From assembly GCA_964433135.1 (NCBI GenBank), contig CAYSQW010000023.1:1-46536 (forward strand): a DNA stretch of 46,536 bases, read 5' to 3'. The DNA is from CAYSQW01 sp964433135 (GTDB lineage Bacteria; Acidobacteriota; Aminicenantia; Aminicenantales; Aminicenantaceae). The notes beneath the pieces were generated by a model. The model saw nothing but the letters and a program-made list of their open reading frames with translations. It did no database searches and was not told the DNA's origin. Both the position numbers and the translations under genes were made by a program. Shown here in pieces: positions 24,960 to 34,181 of the stretch (positions are counted from its first letter, which is position 1; the number at the start of each line of letters is the position of its first letter).

Positions 24960-25754
24960 TTACTGGTTGCGCTTCGGAGAATAATCCGGGGGTCTGTCGT
25001 TCAATTCGATTGTGGTGTAAAGGATCGCTCCGCTGCTCGCGAGGACGGTGGCCAATCCTACCGGTGTCGTGAAGAAAGGAATCAAGCCCCGGCGCCGTAC
25101 GACGTAAACCGCATCTCCTATACCGGCAGCTTTCTTCAAGCTGATGGTTGCGGTCTGTCCCGCGAAAAGCCTTTTCGTGTCTTTTCCTTCGTGCTTGAGG
25201 ACAGAGAGCTTCTGATAGAATTCCTCATCTCCTTTGAGATGGATCCGCACATTCCGCTGCAGCATTCCGGTGACGATGTACACGCTCGCGATCATTCTCT
25301 GGGCATCAAACTCAACAATACGTCCTACAAACGATTCTCCATCGATGTGTTCTCCGTACAGCTCTTCCAGCGCTTTCCGTTCCTTGCTGTCATACGGGTT
25401 GAGAGAGATGGAGATCTTGGCCGTTTCATTCGGCTGAATCTTGACGCCGATAAGTCCATCGGAGTCGAAATCCCCATCAGATGTCGAAACGGCATAGTTA
25501 TATACTCCGCTTTCGACACTCTCGATCGTGAAAATTCCGTTTTCATCCGATTGCGTGCTGGTGTAAACAACTCCACTTGAAACATTCAGGGCTTTGACCA
25601 CTGCGCCTTCAAGAGGGGTGGTCCCGTCTTGAGTGTAGATAAAACCGATGATATTGCCCGATGTCGCTTCTTCACTCCGAACGAATCCCGCACAACAGAG
25701 AACGAGGGACAAAAAAACAATAACTCCTGTGTTTGTAAATTTACCTTTTAGCAT
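24960..25754 (-). CDS. Exported protein with carboxypeptidase-regulatory-like domain
   Basis: A 264-residue protein. Signal peptide (1-27, 'VIVFLSLVLCCAGFVRSEE'), then a carboxypeptidase D regulatory-like beta-sandwich (about 33-115) with the diagnostic 'GFIYTQDGTTPLEGAVVKAL ' and 'SDENGIFTIESVESGVYNY' pattern, then a region of mixed strands (120-220), and a hydrophobic segment near the end ('TTPVGLATVLASSGAILYTT') that may anchor it. The first domain usually serves as a binding or stabilising sandwich rather than an enzyme. GGAGG lies six bases before the ATG. It has its own promoter and terminator at the end of the polysaccharide locus. Confidence 0.7.
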   Translation of the reverse strand: MLKGKFTNTGVIVFLSLVLCCAGFVRSEEATSGNIIGFIYTQDGTTPLEGAVVKALNVSSGVVYTSTQSDENGIFTIESVESGVYNYAVSTSDGDFDSDGLIGVKIQPNETAKISISLNPYDSKERKALEELYGEHIDGESFVGRIVEFDAQRMIASVYIVTGMLQRNVRIHLKGDEEFYQKLSVLKHEGKDTKRLFAGQTATISLKKAAGIGDAVYVVRRRGLIPFFTTPVGLATVLASSGAILYTTIELNDRPPDYSPKRNQ

Positions 25755-25777
25755 AAAAATCCTCCGCCTATAGTCAT

Positions 25778-25806
25778 AAAATATGCCTGTTTCCCGTGGT
25801 TGTCAA
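25778..25806 (-). promoter_or_regulatory. Consensus-like promoter of the regulatory-like-domain gene
   Basis: On the minus strand, a perfect TTGACA (25801-25806), 17 bp, TATTTT (25778-25783). Predicted start near 25771, leaving a leader of about 17 nt with GGAGG. This makes the gene at 24960-25754 an independent unit at the end of the locus. Confidence 0.6.
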
Positions 25807-25864
25807 GCTGAATATATTCGATATGCCGGTTCCTCAGTGGAAATCGACTATTGTGACCGGTAAT

Positions 25865-26671
25865 TTATTGGGGGGATTTCCGGAATCGAGGCAGTTTGAT
25901 CTTCAGCGATTTTTTTTTATCCACCGGATTGATCGGTTCCGGGTGATAAGGAATTTCCTTGTCATCCAAAACGGCCTGGGGATTCGTCGTCACCAGCGCC
26001 GCGGCCGGCTCCTCGCCGATCCGCTCCGCCGCCATTTTGACGGCGTCGGAAAGTTTCGGGACCAGAGAACGGAGATTATGGGAATCGCTTCCGATAAAAT
26101 GAACCAGATTCCAATCTAGAATATTGAATACGAATTCCCTTACCCGCTTCCCATACAAGCCAAGAAAACTACCTCGATTAACCTGGGCCAGACTTCCCAT
26201 CCGCTCCAATTCGACCAGCAGCTGAGGTTTGTGCATAAAGACCGAATTCCTTTCGGGATGCGCGATGATCGGAGTGATCGCCTCGTTCATGATCTCGAAA
26301 AAGAGATCTTTGATCCCTGAAAAGATATGATCGGAAGGGAATTCGACCATCATGTAGGAAGTCCCGCTAATGACCAAATGCTCCCGGTGATCCCGGATCT
26401 TGGAAATCAGGTCATGGGAGATGTGAACTTCCGCCCCGCAGAACAGCTCTATATGAATACCGGCGGTTTTCAGGTGCCGTTTCAGAGATTGCGTTTTCCG
26501 CGAGAAGACGCCCGGATTTTTGCCTTCAAATTCTCCTCGAAAAAGGTGAGGCGTCAGAACCATCTTTTCGATCCCGTCGCACTCGGCATACCGGAGCATT
26601 TCCAAGGCTTCGTCGCGGCTGCGCGCGCCGTCATCCATCCCGGGCAGGATGTGGCTGTGTATATCGATCAT
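25865..26671 (-). CDS. PHP-type tyrosine-protein phosphatase (CpsB/YwqE family)
   Basis: A 268-residue metal-dependent phosphatase with the PHP fold. It starts 'MIDIHSHILPGMDDGARS', which holds the HxH and DDG metal ligands. 'TPHLFRGEF', 'EVHISHDL', 'PIIAHPERN' and 'FIGSDSHN' supply the other His/Asp/Glu ligands seen in CpsB and YwqE. These enzymes dephosphorylate the tyrosine cluster of the polysaccharide BY-kinase, here encoded at 31770-34055 in the same locus. It probably cycles the kinase during polymer assembly. Confidence 0.88.
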   Translation of the reverse strand: MIDIHSHILPGMDDGARSRDEALEMLRYAECDGIEKMVLTPHLFRGEFEGKNPGVFSRKTQSLKRHLKTAGIHIELFCGAEVHISHDLISKIRDHREHLVISGTSYMMVEFPSDHIFSGIKDLFFEIMNEAITPIIAHPERNSVFMHKPQLLVELERMGSLAQVNRGSFLGLYGKRVREFVFNILDWNLVHFIGSDSHNLRSLVPKLSDAVKMAAERIGEEPAAALVTTNPQAVLDDKEIPYHPEPINPVDKKKSLKIKLPRFRKSPQ

Positions 26672-26786
26672 TTATTTCACCATGGATCGGGCTGAAAACA
26701 CCACGGGAGGCATCCCGTGCTCTCCCCTTCTCGGTGGAGAGGTATATTCCCCGAAGACCTCTTTCGCGGCCGGCTTTATCGTATTT

Positions 26787-27629
26787 TTAAAAAATCGTTT
26801 CGGGGACGAAAACGATATCGTTTTCCTTCAACTGGACATCATCGATTTTCCCCTTGATGATATCCTTTACATTGATCCTGATTTCTTTTTCCTTCTCCGT
26901 CTCATCCTTGCGCTTGATCAATACGCCTGTTTTCGAAGCCCGTTCAGAGAATCCTCCGGCTTGAGCGATAGCCTGAAGCAGAGTGGGAATATTGGATTTC
27001 TTCAGTTCCAGGGCGCCGGGATTGCGAACCTGTCCGAAAACATAGATATTGATCAACTTGTCGATGGGGATATTGATGATGTCATTGGGCTGGAGAGGGA
27101 TATTGAGGTTGACGTCGCCTTCGAGAACCAGCTTCTCAAGCGGTATTTTCAATGCCGCGTTATTGCCGTCATCCTGCTGACGGATCACGATGATCTCATT
27201 CCCCGCTTCAGGTGTCAGCCCTCCCGCCTGGGAAATGATCTGCAGCAAGGTCTGCCGCCCGAGCAGTTCATAGGAGCCCTGTTCACGAACCGCCCCCAAT
27301 ACCGAAACCTTCTTGCTCTGGTATTCCACGATAAAGATCGTCACTTGTGCATCCCGCAGCCAATTCTCTTCCAGAAGGCTTTTCAGCTTCCGTTCCAATT
27401 CCGCCGCCGACAGTCCTTCGACCTCCACTTCACCGAGCAGCGGCAAGGTGATATTTCCATCCTCAGATACCCGGACGGTCGAGTTGAGCTCATCGAGCCC
27501 GAAGACACGGATTTCCAATAGATCCTTGGGACCGATTCGGTACTCGGAAGAATATTGTTCCTGACAGATAAGCGAAGTCCCAAAGCAGAAAAACCATCCT
27601 ATGAGAATAAAAAACCCTATATTCTTCAC
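26787..27629 (-). CDS. Polysaccharide export (OPX/Wza-like) protein, short form
   Basis: A 280-residue exported protein with a signal peptide (1-22). It contains the poly-export domain ('YRIGPKDLLEIRVFGLDELN' then 'GNITLPLLGEVEVEGLSAAE') and two SLBB domains ('VSVLGAVREQGSYEL', 'IYVFGQVRNPGALEL'). It ends at 'KENDIVFVPETIF' right after the second SLBB, so it lacks the C-terminal amphipathic helix by which Wza spans the outer membrane. A Cys22 is present but the residues before it do not make a canonical lipobox. It starts at a GTG with AAGGAG six bases upstream. It should form the periplasmic export channel. Confidence 0.88.
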   Translation of the reverse strand: MKNIGFFILIGWFFCFGTSLICQEQYSSEYRIGPKDLLEIRVFGLDELNSTVRVSEDGNITLPLLGEVEVEGLSAAELERKLKSLLEENWLRDAQVTIFIVEYQSKKVSVLGAVREQGSYELLGRQTLLQIISQAGGLTPEAGNEIIVIRQQDDGNNAALKIPLEKLVLEGDVNLNIPLQPNDIINIPIDKLINIYVFGQVRNPGALELKKSNIPTLLQAIAQAGGFSERASKTGVLIKRKDETEKEKEIRINVKDIIKGKIDDVQLKENDIVFVPETIF

Positions 27630-27706
27630 TATCGACTCCTTCGTTCTTGCTCGAATAAGAGGAATCCCCCATTCCGTTCACCAAAAATCATCATATAATT
27701 TCCTCA

Positions 27707-27750
27707 CCGGGCGGTCAAGCAACGGAGCGGTCGATCAACCGGCGGCCCGG
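27707..27750. other. Intercistronic hairpin between sugar transferase and OPX genes
   Basis: CCGGGC (27707-27712) pairs with GCCCGG (27745-27750), and GGT (27713-27715) can pair with ACC (27738-27740). No T-run follows on either strand, so it is not a typical terminator. It could mark an RNA processing or stability site inside the operon. Confidence 0.35.
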
Positions 27751-27791
27751 ATGATAACGACTCTCCATTAAATGAAGCCGGATTCCCGACT

Positions 27792-28454
27792 TCATATCTT
27801 GCCTTCCCGCGATTCCCATTTCGCCCGAAAAGTGATCCAAAACGATAGGAGGATAAGCTTTATATCCAAACCGAAGCTCATCCTGCGGATATAAAACAGA
27901 TCATATCTGAATTTTCTTCTTCGGGGAGCATCCGTCGGCAGGAAAATCTGGGCGACTCCGGTCAAACCGGGCCGGATGCTGTGACGCCGGTCATAACCGC
28001 TTAAATCCTGCAGCTTCACCGGAACACCGTTTCCGGCGACCTCTATTTCCTCCGGCCTCAAGGCGCGCGGTCCTACAAAACTCATGTCGCCTTTGAAAAT
28101 ATTGATCAGCTGGGGAAGCTCATCCATGGCCGTTGCCCTCAGGATTTTTCCGATGCCGGTAACCCGGGGATCCTGCTCGCGCGCCTGCTGCGGTCCCGAT
28201 TCCATTTCGGCGTTTCTTATCATCGACCGAAACTTGAGCGTTTGAAACACCTTTCCGCCTTTCCCGATCCGCCCCTGACCGTAAAAAACCTGGCCGCGAT
28301 CATCAAGCCATATCAAAAGGGCAATCACAAGCCAGAGCGGAGAGGACAGGATAAGACCGGTTCCAGCCAGAGCGATATCGAAAGGCCGTTTCAAAAACAA
28401 GGCTTTCTTGAGATCCGACGCAAACCGTTTTGATTTCTTTTCTTCGGCTTTCAT
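27792..28454 (-). CDS. Monotopic phosphoglycosyl transferase (undecaprenyl-phosphate sugar transferase)
   Basis: A 220-residue protein of the PglC/bacterial sugar transferase family in its short form: one N-terminal hydrophobic re-entrant segment ('IALAGTGLILSSPLWLVIAL') and the catalytic core. 'TLKFRSM', the Asp-Glu dyad in 'TAMDELPQLINIFKGDMSFV' and 'VGPRALRPEE' are the family marks; 'RPGLTGVAQI' follows. It transfers a sugar phosphate from a nucleotide sugar to undecaprenyl phosphate, starting the repeat unit on the inner face of the cytoplasmic membrane. The sugar cannot be predicted. Its start overlaps the stop of the TPR gene by four bases (ATGA). Confidence 0.9.
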   Translation of the reverse strand: MKAEEKKSKRFASDLKKALFLKRPFDIALAGTGLILSSPLWLVIALLIWLDDRGQVFYGQGRIGKGGKVFQTLKFRSMIRNAEMESGPQQAREQDPRVTGIGKILRATAMDELPQLINIFKGDMSFVGPRALRPEEIEVAGNGVPVKLQDLSGYDRRHSIRPGLTGVAQIFLPTDAPRRRKFRYDLFYIRRMSFGLDIKLILLSFWITFRAKWESREGKI

Positions 28455-30151
28455 CCGCTCTCCTTCTGAACACGGTGGACCAGTCTAACCGGGGAAACAT
28501 CCCGGCTGACACTGATAAACGTGAACTTGTTTTCGCCGACCCGGGTTTCCAGGTTCAATAAGAGCCGGGGACTGTTCAGATAACCTTCCCATACCATACG
28601 CTCATTGAAGAGGACCGATATCAAAGGTCCGTCTTTATCCGCTCCTTGGTCGAAAAGCAGCTCCAACTCGACGTCGCTTCCATCAAGCAGCAGATATTTC
28701 GTAAAACTGTGTCCTTTTTTTATCGTAAAATTCCGGAACGACATCTCGCGGGCGGTGGTGACGGCCGTGATTCCCGCTCGGATTTCCGCGATTTTATCCT
28801 CATTGTTCAACCGCTCGTAATTGCGGATCAAACGCAGGAGCAGGTCCACATTATCCGGATCCGCGTCCAAGGCCTTTTGATAAAATTCCCCGGCTTCATA
28901 GACAAAATCCGCTTTCATAAAAGCATCGCCGATGACGCGCAGTACATCGACATAGGCCTCCTCTCCCCCTTCCGGGATCACGAGATAACTCTCCCGGAAC
29001 AGGTTTCCGACACGAATGATGTCCCGGTATCTGTTTTCCTTGAAATACAACTGCAGGACAGATAAAAAAACATCCAGATCTCTCATGTTCTCTTCAAGGA
29101 TTCCTGAGATAAATCGCTGCTCTTCAAGGAATTCACCCAACTTTTTAATTTCAGAGACCTTATCTTCAAGCTGGAGATACCCGCGGAGGAAAGCCTTAAT
29201 CTCGGATATCGTTTTCCCGCTTTGAAGTCCGGTTTCGATCAAATTCAGATAGGTGTTTTTCTTAAGTTCCAGAAAGGCTTTGGGATCGATCGGTTTTTCA
29301 GTATACAGGTTTTGATGGAATTTCAAGTCTGCCAACAGCGCCAGACAATTCGAAAAGTGCCCAAAAGCTACTTCCATCCGGTAGTAGAGAACCGCGTTTT
29401 TGCCGGCGTCATATTCGCTTTCGGCTTCATAATAATCCAGCACATCGGCTTTGACTTGATATTTCCACCGTTCTTCCAACGACATCGATTTTTCACCCAA
29501 GAACCGCGCATAAACCCGAAAAAGGAGACCGTCTTCCGGCAGTATTCGATCCATCACGGCATAGTCCCGGACATTCATCTCCCAGATATTCAGCAACGCT
29601 CTGACCCGGTTCAAATCGCGCCGGAGCATGATGGATCTCAAGATATCGAATGCAAGGTCTTTTTCCTGATCCGAAAGAAGGTTCCAGCGGGTGAGAAATA
29701 TTTTCCCCACTTCAAAATAAATCTCGTTGTTTTCACCCACCAAACGGGAAGCCTTCCAGTACTCTTGCAGAGGATCGTACGGCACGGACGGGTCCAACAA
29801 ACTCCAGTATTGGAGAGTCCGGCCCAGATTATAATGGGCATATTGCGACGCCGGATTAAGGTTCAGCGATCGATGAAACGCCTCCGTTGATTTTCTAAAA
29901 AATTCCCGGGACGCCCCGGTATCGGCTAGCTCCTGCATCCCCAGATTGAAATAAGCCTTCCCCAGTTCATAATAAACACGGTCGTTCAGCGGATAATATC
30001 GGACGGCTTCTCTAAGAAGATCCACCTTGTCATGGTCTCGACTGGTTTTATCGCTGCGATAAAAAAAATGGTGCCCGCGATAAATCGCGATATCGATCAA
30101 TCCTAATCCCATAAGCAGGAAAATCAACAAGAATTTTTTGGCGATTTTCAT
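28451..30151 (-). CDS. Membrane-anchored TPR-repeat protein of the polysaccharide locus
   Basis: About 566 residues. An N-terminal anchor ('KFLLIFLLMGLGLIDIAIY') is followed by TPR-type helices, clearest at 'NDRVYYELGKAYFNLGMQEL', 'PASQYAHYNLGRTLQY' and 'AGEFYQKALDADPDNVDLLL'. The last 100 residues are beta-rich. The ATG 30151 is taken as start; a GTG at 30196 would overlap the upstream gene by 35 bases. It sits between the polymerase-like gene (gap 10 nt) and the sugar transferase (4-nt overlap), so it is tightly coupled to both. It may act as a periplasmic scaffold for assembly or export, as TPR proteins do in alginate and poly-GlcNAc systems; this is inference. Confidence 0.7.
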   Translation of the reverse strand: MKIAKKFLLIFLLMGLGLIDIAIYRGHHFFYRSDKTSRDHDKVDLLREAVRYYPLNDRVYYELGKAYFNLGMQELADTGASREFFRKSTEAFHRSLNLNPASQYAHYNLGRTLQYWSLLDPSVPYDPLQEYWKASRLVGENNEIYFEVGKIFLTRWNLLSDQEKDLAFDILRSIMLRRDLNRVRALLNIWEMNVRDYAVMDRILPEDGLLFRVYARFLGEKSMSLEERWKYQVKADVLDYYEAESEYDAGKNAVLYYRMEVAFGHFSNCLALLADLKFHQNLYTEKPIDPKAFLELKKNTYLNLIETGLQSGKTISEIKAFLRGYLQLEDKVSEIKKLGEFLEEQRFISGILEENMRDLDVFLSVLQLYFKENRYRDIIRVGNLFRESYLVIPEGGEEAYVDVLRVIGDAFMKADFVYEAGEFYQKALDADPDNVDLLLRLIRNYERLNNEDKIAEIRAGITAVTTAREMSFRNFTIKKGHSFTKYLLLDGSDVELELLFDQGADKDGPLISVLFNERMVWEGYLNSPRLLLNLETRVGENKFTFISVSRDVSPVRLVHRVQKESG

Positions 30152-30161
30152 CTTTATTGCA

Positions 30162-31664
30162 TTACCTTCTTCTATCCGATTCTTCTGAAGATCCACCGGA
30201 TTCCGAATCCATCCGCTTATGATGAAAAGCCGCCACGGCGGTCAGGCTCAACGTCAAAGCGAACAGCAGCATATTAGCTGGAATATGCAGATTGAAATCC
30301 GTCAGGCTGTGGATCAGGATGCAAAGCACGGCGACCAGGCCCCCCAGCCCCAGGCCGACGGCTACAGTCAGCCTCCGCGATTTCCAAACGCGGAAGCTGA
30401 CTGTCATCATATAAAGGATCGCACCTAAAAGCATAACGATTCCCACGAACCCCAGTTCGGCCGTATATTCAAGATAATCGTTATGGGCATGCCCCAAGCT
30501 CATAGGGATTCCCGCCGACTCCCCTTCGGGATAGACGGATCCGAAAGTTCCCAGACCAGTCCCTACCAAGGGATATTCCCCGATGATCTTCACGGTATTG
30601 GCCCAAAAAACGGGCCGCGCTTCCCGCAGCATGCGGTCCATGGAAAATCTTTCTATGGTGGCGCCGATCCCGACCATCAAAACCAACCCGGCTGCAAGGA
30701 TGAAAAGCCCCCGGAAAACAAAACGAATCACGGGCCGGCTGTATCTTTCCCCTTCCGATTTTAGCACTGCCAAACCGAAAAAAAGGATAATGCTAAAGGC
30801 CAGCAGAAAAACGCCCGAACGCGAGCGGGATAGAATCAGGCCCAGGCCCATGACTACGACGCCCATCATAAGCAGCAGCCCGGAAGCCATGCGTTTTTCG
30901 GAAAGCATCAGCAGGCGTTCCCTCCACCTGATTCCGGCTTTCGATATCCATCCTGAACGCGCGATGATGAATCCCACGGCAAGCGGAATGATCATCTCCA
31001 TATAGCCTGCAAAATGGTTTCGATTGACGAAGGTTCCGCTGACGGAGTCGAGGGCATACACCTTGGGGTAAAAAAGGATGCTGGGACGGGCGCTTGCCAA
31101 CCCGATCAATCCGAATACGGATTCAAAAAGCCCCATTCCAAACAATACCGCAAACAGGCGCATGATCTGTTTGCGCGATGTGACCGTTTTCAGAACGAGG
31201 AAAGCCAGCAGAACATATCCCAGCAGCTCCAGACCGCGCTCCAAAGTATGTCCCGGAACCAGCGACAACGTCATGGTTGTTTTCCGGGCGCCGTTGAGAG
31301 CAAACTGCGAATGATACGCCGCGGTCTTTGGAGATATGAAGCGTACGAATGCTGAAGGCATAGGGATAATCTGGAAAATCAGATAGGCGAAAAAACCAAT
31401 GACCATCCACCGCATTTTATGGAGCATCCGCGCAAGGGCCGGGTTGATTTCAGGTTTTTTCCGCATGGAAATGTACAGAACCGTCATCAGAACAACGGTC
31501 AGCTGAATCACCAAAATCGACCATTCGTTAACCGAAGCGGCCGGCAGGGGGCTGAAGACGATCAATCCCAGAATACCCCACTGGATGAATTCCCGGCAGA
31601 ATCGGTCCCAGCCTCCGTAAGATTTTCCGATGATGTCCGTATTAAGTGCGTTATTGGTTTTCAT
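30162..31664 (-). CDS. O-antigen polymerase/ligase family membrane protein (Wzy/WaaL fold)
   Basis: A 500-residue polytopic protein with roughly 11-12 hydrophobic segments. The Wzy_C-type signature is present: 'SGTFVNRNHFAGYMEM', 'LSRSRSGVFLL', and a long periplasmic loop with 'GTGLGTFGSVYPEG' and 'HAHNDYLEYTAELGFVG' near residue 390. Such proteins either polymerise lipid-linked repeat units or ligate polymer to an acceptor. Position directly after the BY-kinase gene and before the TPR gene suggests the polymerase of this locus. A second member of the family lies at the right edge of the window. Confidence 0.85.
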   Translation of the reverse strand: MKTNNALNTDIIGKSYGGWDRFCREFIQWGILGLIVFSPLPAASVNEWSILVIQLTVVLMTVLYISMRKKPEINPALARMLHKMRWMVIGFFAYLIFQIIPMPSAFVRFISPKTAAYHSQFALNGARKTTMTLSLVPGHTLERGLELLGYVLLAFLVLKTVTSRKQIMRLFAVLFGMGLFESVFGLIGLASARPSILFYPKVYALDSVSGTFVNRNHFAGYMEMIIPLAVGFIIARSGWISKAGIRWRERLLMLSEKRMASGLLLMMGVVVMGLGLILSRSRSGVFLLAFSIILFFGLAVLKSEGERYSRPVIRFVFRGLFILAAGLVLMVGIGATIERFSMDRMLREARPVFWANTVKIIGEYPLVGTGLGTFGSVYPEGESAGIPMSLGHAHNDYLEYTAELGFVGIVMLLGAILYMMTVSFRVWKSRRLTVAVGLGLGGLVAVLCILIHSLTDFNLHIPANMLLFALTLSLTAVAAFHHKRMDSESGGSSEESDRRR

Positions 31665-31769
31665 GAGTGTTATTATTCCACGGCGCGGTCAGCGATTATC
31701 GTCGAAAGTTATGTTTCATTCCCCGGCGCAATGAGCAGGCCGGAGGTTCTTCCTCGCAAAAACAGTCGA

Positions 31770-34055
31770 TCAGTCACCCGGGGAGATATTCTCTTCCGTA
31801 ATATATTCCTCAGCTTGATAGGAACGATAATAATCCATATAGTAATAGTCCCCTTTGCCTACTTTCAGCTCATTCAGAAGCACTCCGATGATATGGGTAT
31901 TCGCCCGTTTCAATTCTCCCACGGATTTCATGAAATTCTTGCGCGTGGTTTCCCCCGCTTTCACCACGAAAACGGCGCCGTCAGCAATGGCCGCGACGAC
32001 CACGGCATCCACCACCGCAAGGACCGGAGGCGTATCGATCAGGATGATATCGAATCCGTCTTTCACCGAATTCATCATCTTTTTCATTTTCTGCGATCCC
32101 AACAGCTCCGCCGGATTAGGAGGGATCACACCGCTGGGAAGAAGCCAGATATTATCGATCGACGTTTTCGTGATTGCCTCCTTGATCATGATTTTCCCCG
32201 CCAGGAAGCCGCTGAGTCCGTTCGTATTCTTGACATTGAATACGCGATGCAGCCGGGGGCGGCGGAGGTCGGCATCGATGACCAGGACCTTGTCGCCCAA
32301 CTGAGCAAAAGAGACCGCCATGTTCACAACGGTCGAGCTTTTACCTTCCTGGGGCATGGCGCTGGAAAAGATGATGGTTTTCGGCCGCTTGTCCGGTTGA
32401 GACAGCAGGATCGAGGTCCGGATCGTGCGGTAATCCTCAGCCACCGAGAGACCGGGATAGCGGTGATTGATAAGCTCGATTTCCTTGACTTCCGGTATGG
32501 TGCCTTCCAGATCAGACTTTTCTTTCGATTCCACATTACGGTACCCGGCATACTGCGCCTGAAGCATTTTCTTACTCATCCCGTCTGGAGAAAGATAAGG
32601 GATCGCTCCCAGGGAAGGCAGCCCGCTCAACTGATCGATATCTTCGCTGTCCTTAACGGTGTTATCCAGCTGCTCCAGCAGGATGCAAAGTCCCCCGCCC
32701 GTGAAAACCCCGAAAATCATGGCCAACAGGAGGTTGAATCCTTTCTTCGGCGCGAAGGGAGCGGTCGGGACTTCTGCCCGATCGATGATGCTGATGCTGC
32801 TGGAACGTATGCCCTCCAACTGCGCGGACACCAGGGTTTCATTCTGCCTTTCCACCAAAGAGTTCAAAAGATTCCGCTTGTTTTCCACCTCGATCTTCAG
32901 GCTGTTGTACAAGATGGCGTTGGAATTCATCTTGCGGACATCTTCTTTCTGGTTATCCAACAACTTCTTTAAGGAAGATTCCCGGATCATGGCCGTGCGA
33001 TACTCCGATTCGGCCGCATCCACCGTCTTCTGAAGCTCCAGCTTCATGTTGTCCATCCGAGCCTGCAGCTGGATCATCTCGGGATAATCCGGCATGAAGA
33101 TCTTGCCCTTTTCTTCATATTCGCTTTTTACCCGCGTGTACTCCGACTTGAGCTGTTGGATCACCGGATCCGTGATGTACTGCGGCAGGGAATCCACATC
33201 CAAATCCTTGAGTTCCTGATACTTGGCCTGGGCATTGATACGGTCGATCTGAGCCTGGGTAAATGCCTGATTGATATCCGCGAATTGGTTCATGGTGGTG
33301 CTTTCGGATTCGTTTAAAAAATCCAGGTCCTTTTCCCGCCCATACCGATTGATCTCCCGTTCTTTCGCCGCCAGATCCTGCCTTAGATTTGCGATCTGTT
33401 CACCAAGAAAATCCGAAGCCAACTGAGTGGTCATATACCGCCGTTCCACTGAAAACGTGATGAATTCCTCTGAAATGGCGTTCACCAGTTCCGCGGCCAA
33501 GATGGGAGATGAAGAAACATAGCTGACCTCTACGAGCCGTGTATCACGGATTGCAGTGACTTCCAAACCATTGCGGATCGTTGCTGCAATCGCGGAATAG
33601 GGATTGACGGGGATCATGGGTCGGGATGAATTCGGAGTCTCCGCGTCCCTTGAACGCAGCCATTTCAGGGTGACAAGTTCCTTGATGACGCCGATGATGT
33701 TTTTTACGGATCCTCCCCCGTTTTCATACTCGGAACGCTCAAGCAAATTCAACTTGCGCCCCACCCGCTCCGCCAGGGACTTGCTTTTTAAAAGCCGCAG
33801 CTGGGTGTTATAAAACCTAAGGTCCCGAATCGGGGCTTGATATCCGAAGGTCTCTTCCAGGCTCAGCATGCGGGAGTGTTCATCATCGATCTGGAGCGTG
33901 GCGGTCGAGCGGTATTTCGGCGTCGCCATAAAAGAGAAAATTCCCGTAAAAAACATCACCGCCGCCGTAAAAGTGATCAACACCCACCGTCTTTTTCTGA
34001 TGATACGCCAGTACGTCAACAGATCGATTTCCTTATGGCCGTTTTGGTTGTTCAT
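31770..34055 (-). CDS. Polysaccharide co-polymerase / tyrosine autokinase (Wzc-type BY-kinase)
   Basis: A 761-residue inner-membrane protein. Residues 25-50 and about 435-455 are membrane helices flanking a long periplasmic Wzz domain with coiled coil (180-400). The cytoplasmic kinase has Walker A 'SAMPQEGKSSTVVNMA' (about 563-575), Walker A' 'VLVIDADLRRPRLH' (about 587) and Walker B 'IILIDTPPVL' (about 668). The C-terminus carries a tyrosine cluster ('DYYYMDYYRSYQAEEY') that is autophosphorylated in trans. It controls chain length and export. The cognate phosphatase is probably the PHP protein at 25865-26671. The ATG has GGAAAGGA upstream, and a promoter lies at 34112-34139. Confidence 0.92.
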   Translation of the reverse strand: MNNQNGHKEIDLLTYWRIIRKRRWVLITFTAAVMFFTGIFSFMATPKYRSTATLQIDDEHSRMLSLEETFGYQAPIRDLRFYNTQLRLLKSKSLAERVGRKLNLLERSEYENGGGSVKNIIGVIKELVTLKWLRSRDAETPNSSRPMIPVNPYSAIAATIRNGLEVTAIRDTRLVEVSYVSSSPILAAELVNAISEEFITFSVERRYMTTQLASDFLGEQIANLRQDLAAKEREINRYGREKDLDFLNESESTTMNQFADINQAFTQAQIDRINAQAKYQELKDLDVDSLPQYITDPVIQQLKSEYTRVKSEYEEKGKIFMPDYPEMIQLQARMDNMKLELQKTVDAAESEYRTAMIRESSLKKLLDNQKEDVRKMNSNAILYNSLKIEVENKRNLLNSLVERQNETLVSAQLEGIRSSSISIIDRAEVPTAPFAPKKGFNLLLAMIFGVFTGGGLCILLEQLDNTVKDSEDIDQLSGLPSLGAIPYLSPDGMSKKMLQAQYAGYRNVESKEKSDLEGTIPEVKEIELINHRYPGLSVAEDYRTIRTSILLSQPDKRPKTIIFSSAMPQEGKSSTVVNMAVSFAQLGDKVLVIDADLRRPRLHRVFNVKNTNGLSGFLAGKIMIKEAITKTSIDNIWLLPSGVIPPNPAELLGSQKMKKMMNSVKDGFDIILIDTPPVLAVVDAVVVAAIADGAVFVVKAGETTRKNFMKSVGELKRANTHIIGVLLNELKVGKGDYYYMDYYRSYQAEEYITEENISPGD

Positions 34056-34111
34056 TTTTTTCCTTTCCGACTCCGAATCAATATAAAAAGGGGCCGGTTC
34101 TCACCTCTATA

Positions 34112-34139
34112 AAAATACTCCATATAATCCATCAGTCAA
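34112..34139 (-). promoter_or_regulatory. Candidate promoter upstream of the BY-kinase gene
   Basis: On the minus strand, TTGACT (34134-34139), 16 bp, TATTTT (34112-34117). A start near 34105 would give a leader of about 50 nt. It could drive the kinase-polymerase-TPR-sugar transferase-OPX-phosphatase group separately from the genes to the right. Confidence 0.4.
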
Positions 34140-34181
34140 GGAATGGAGCCGCCGAAAACCTGCTCTCATCCATCCCGGGCA

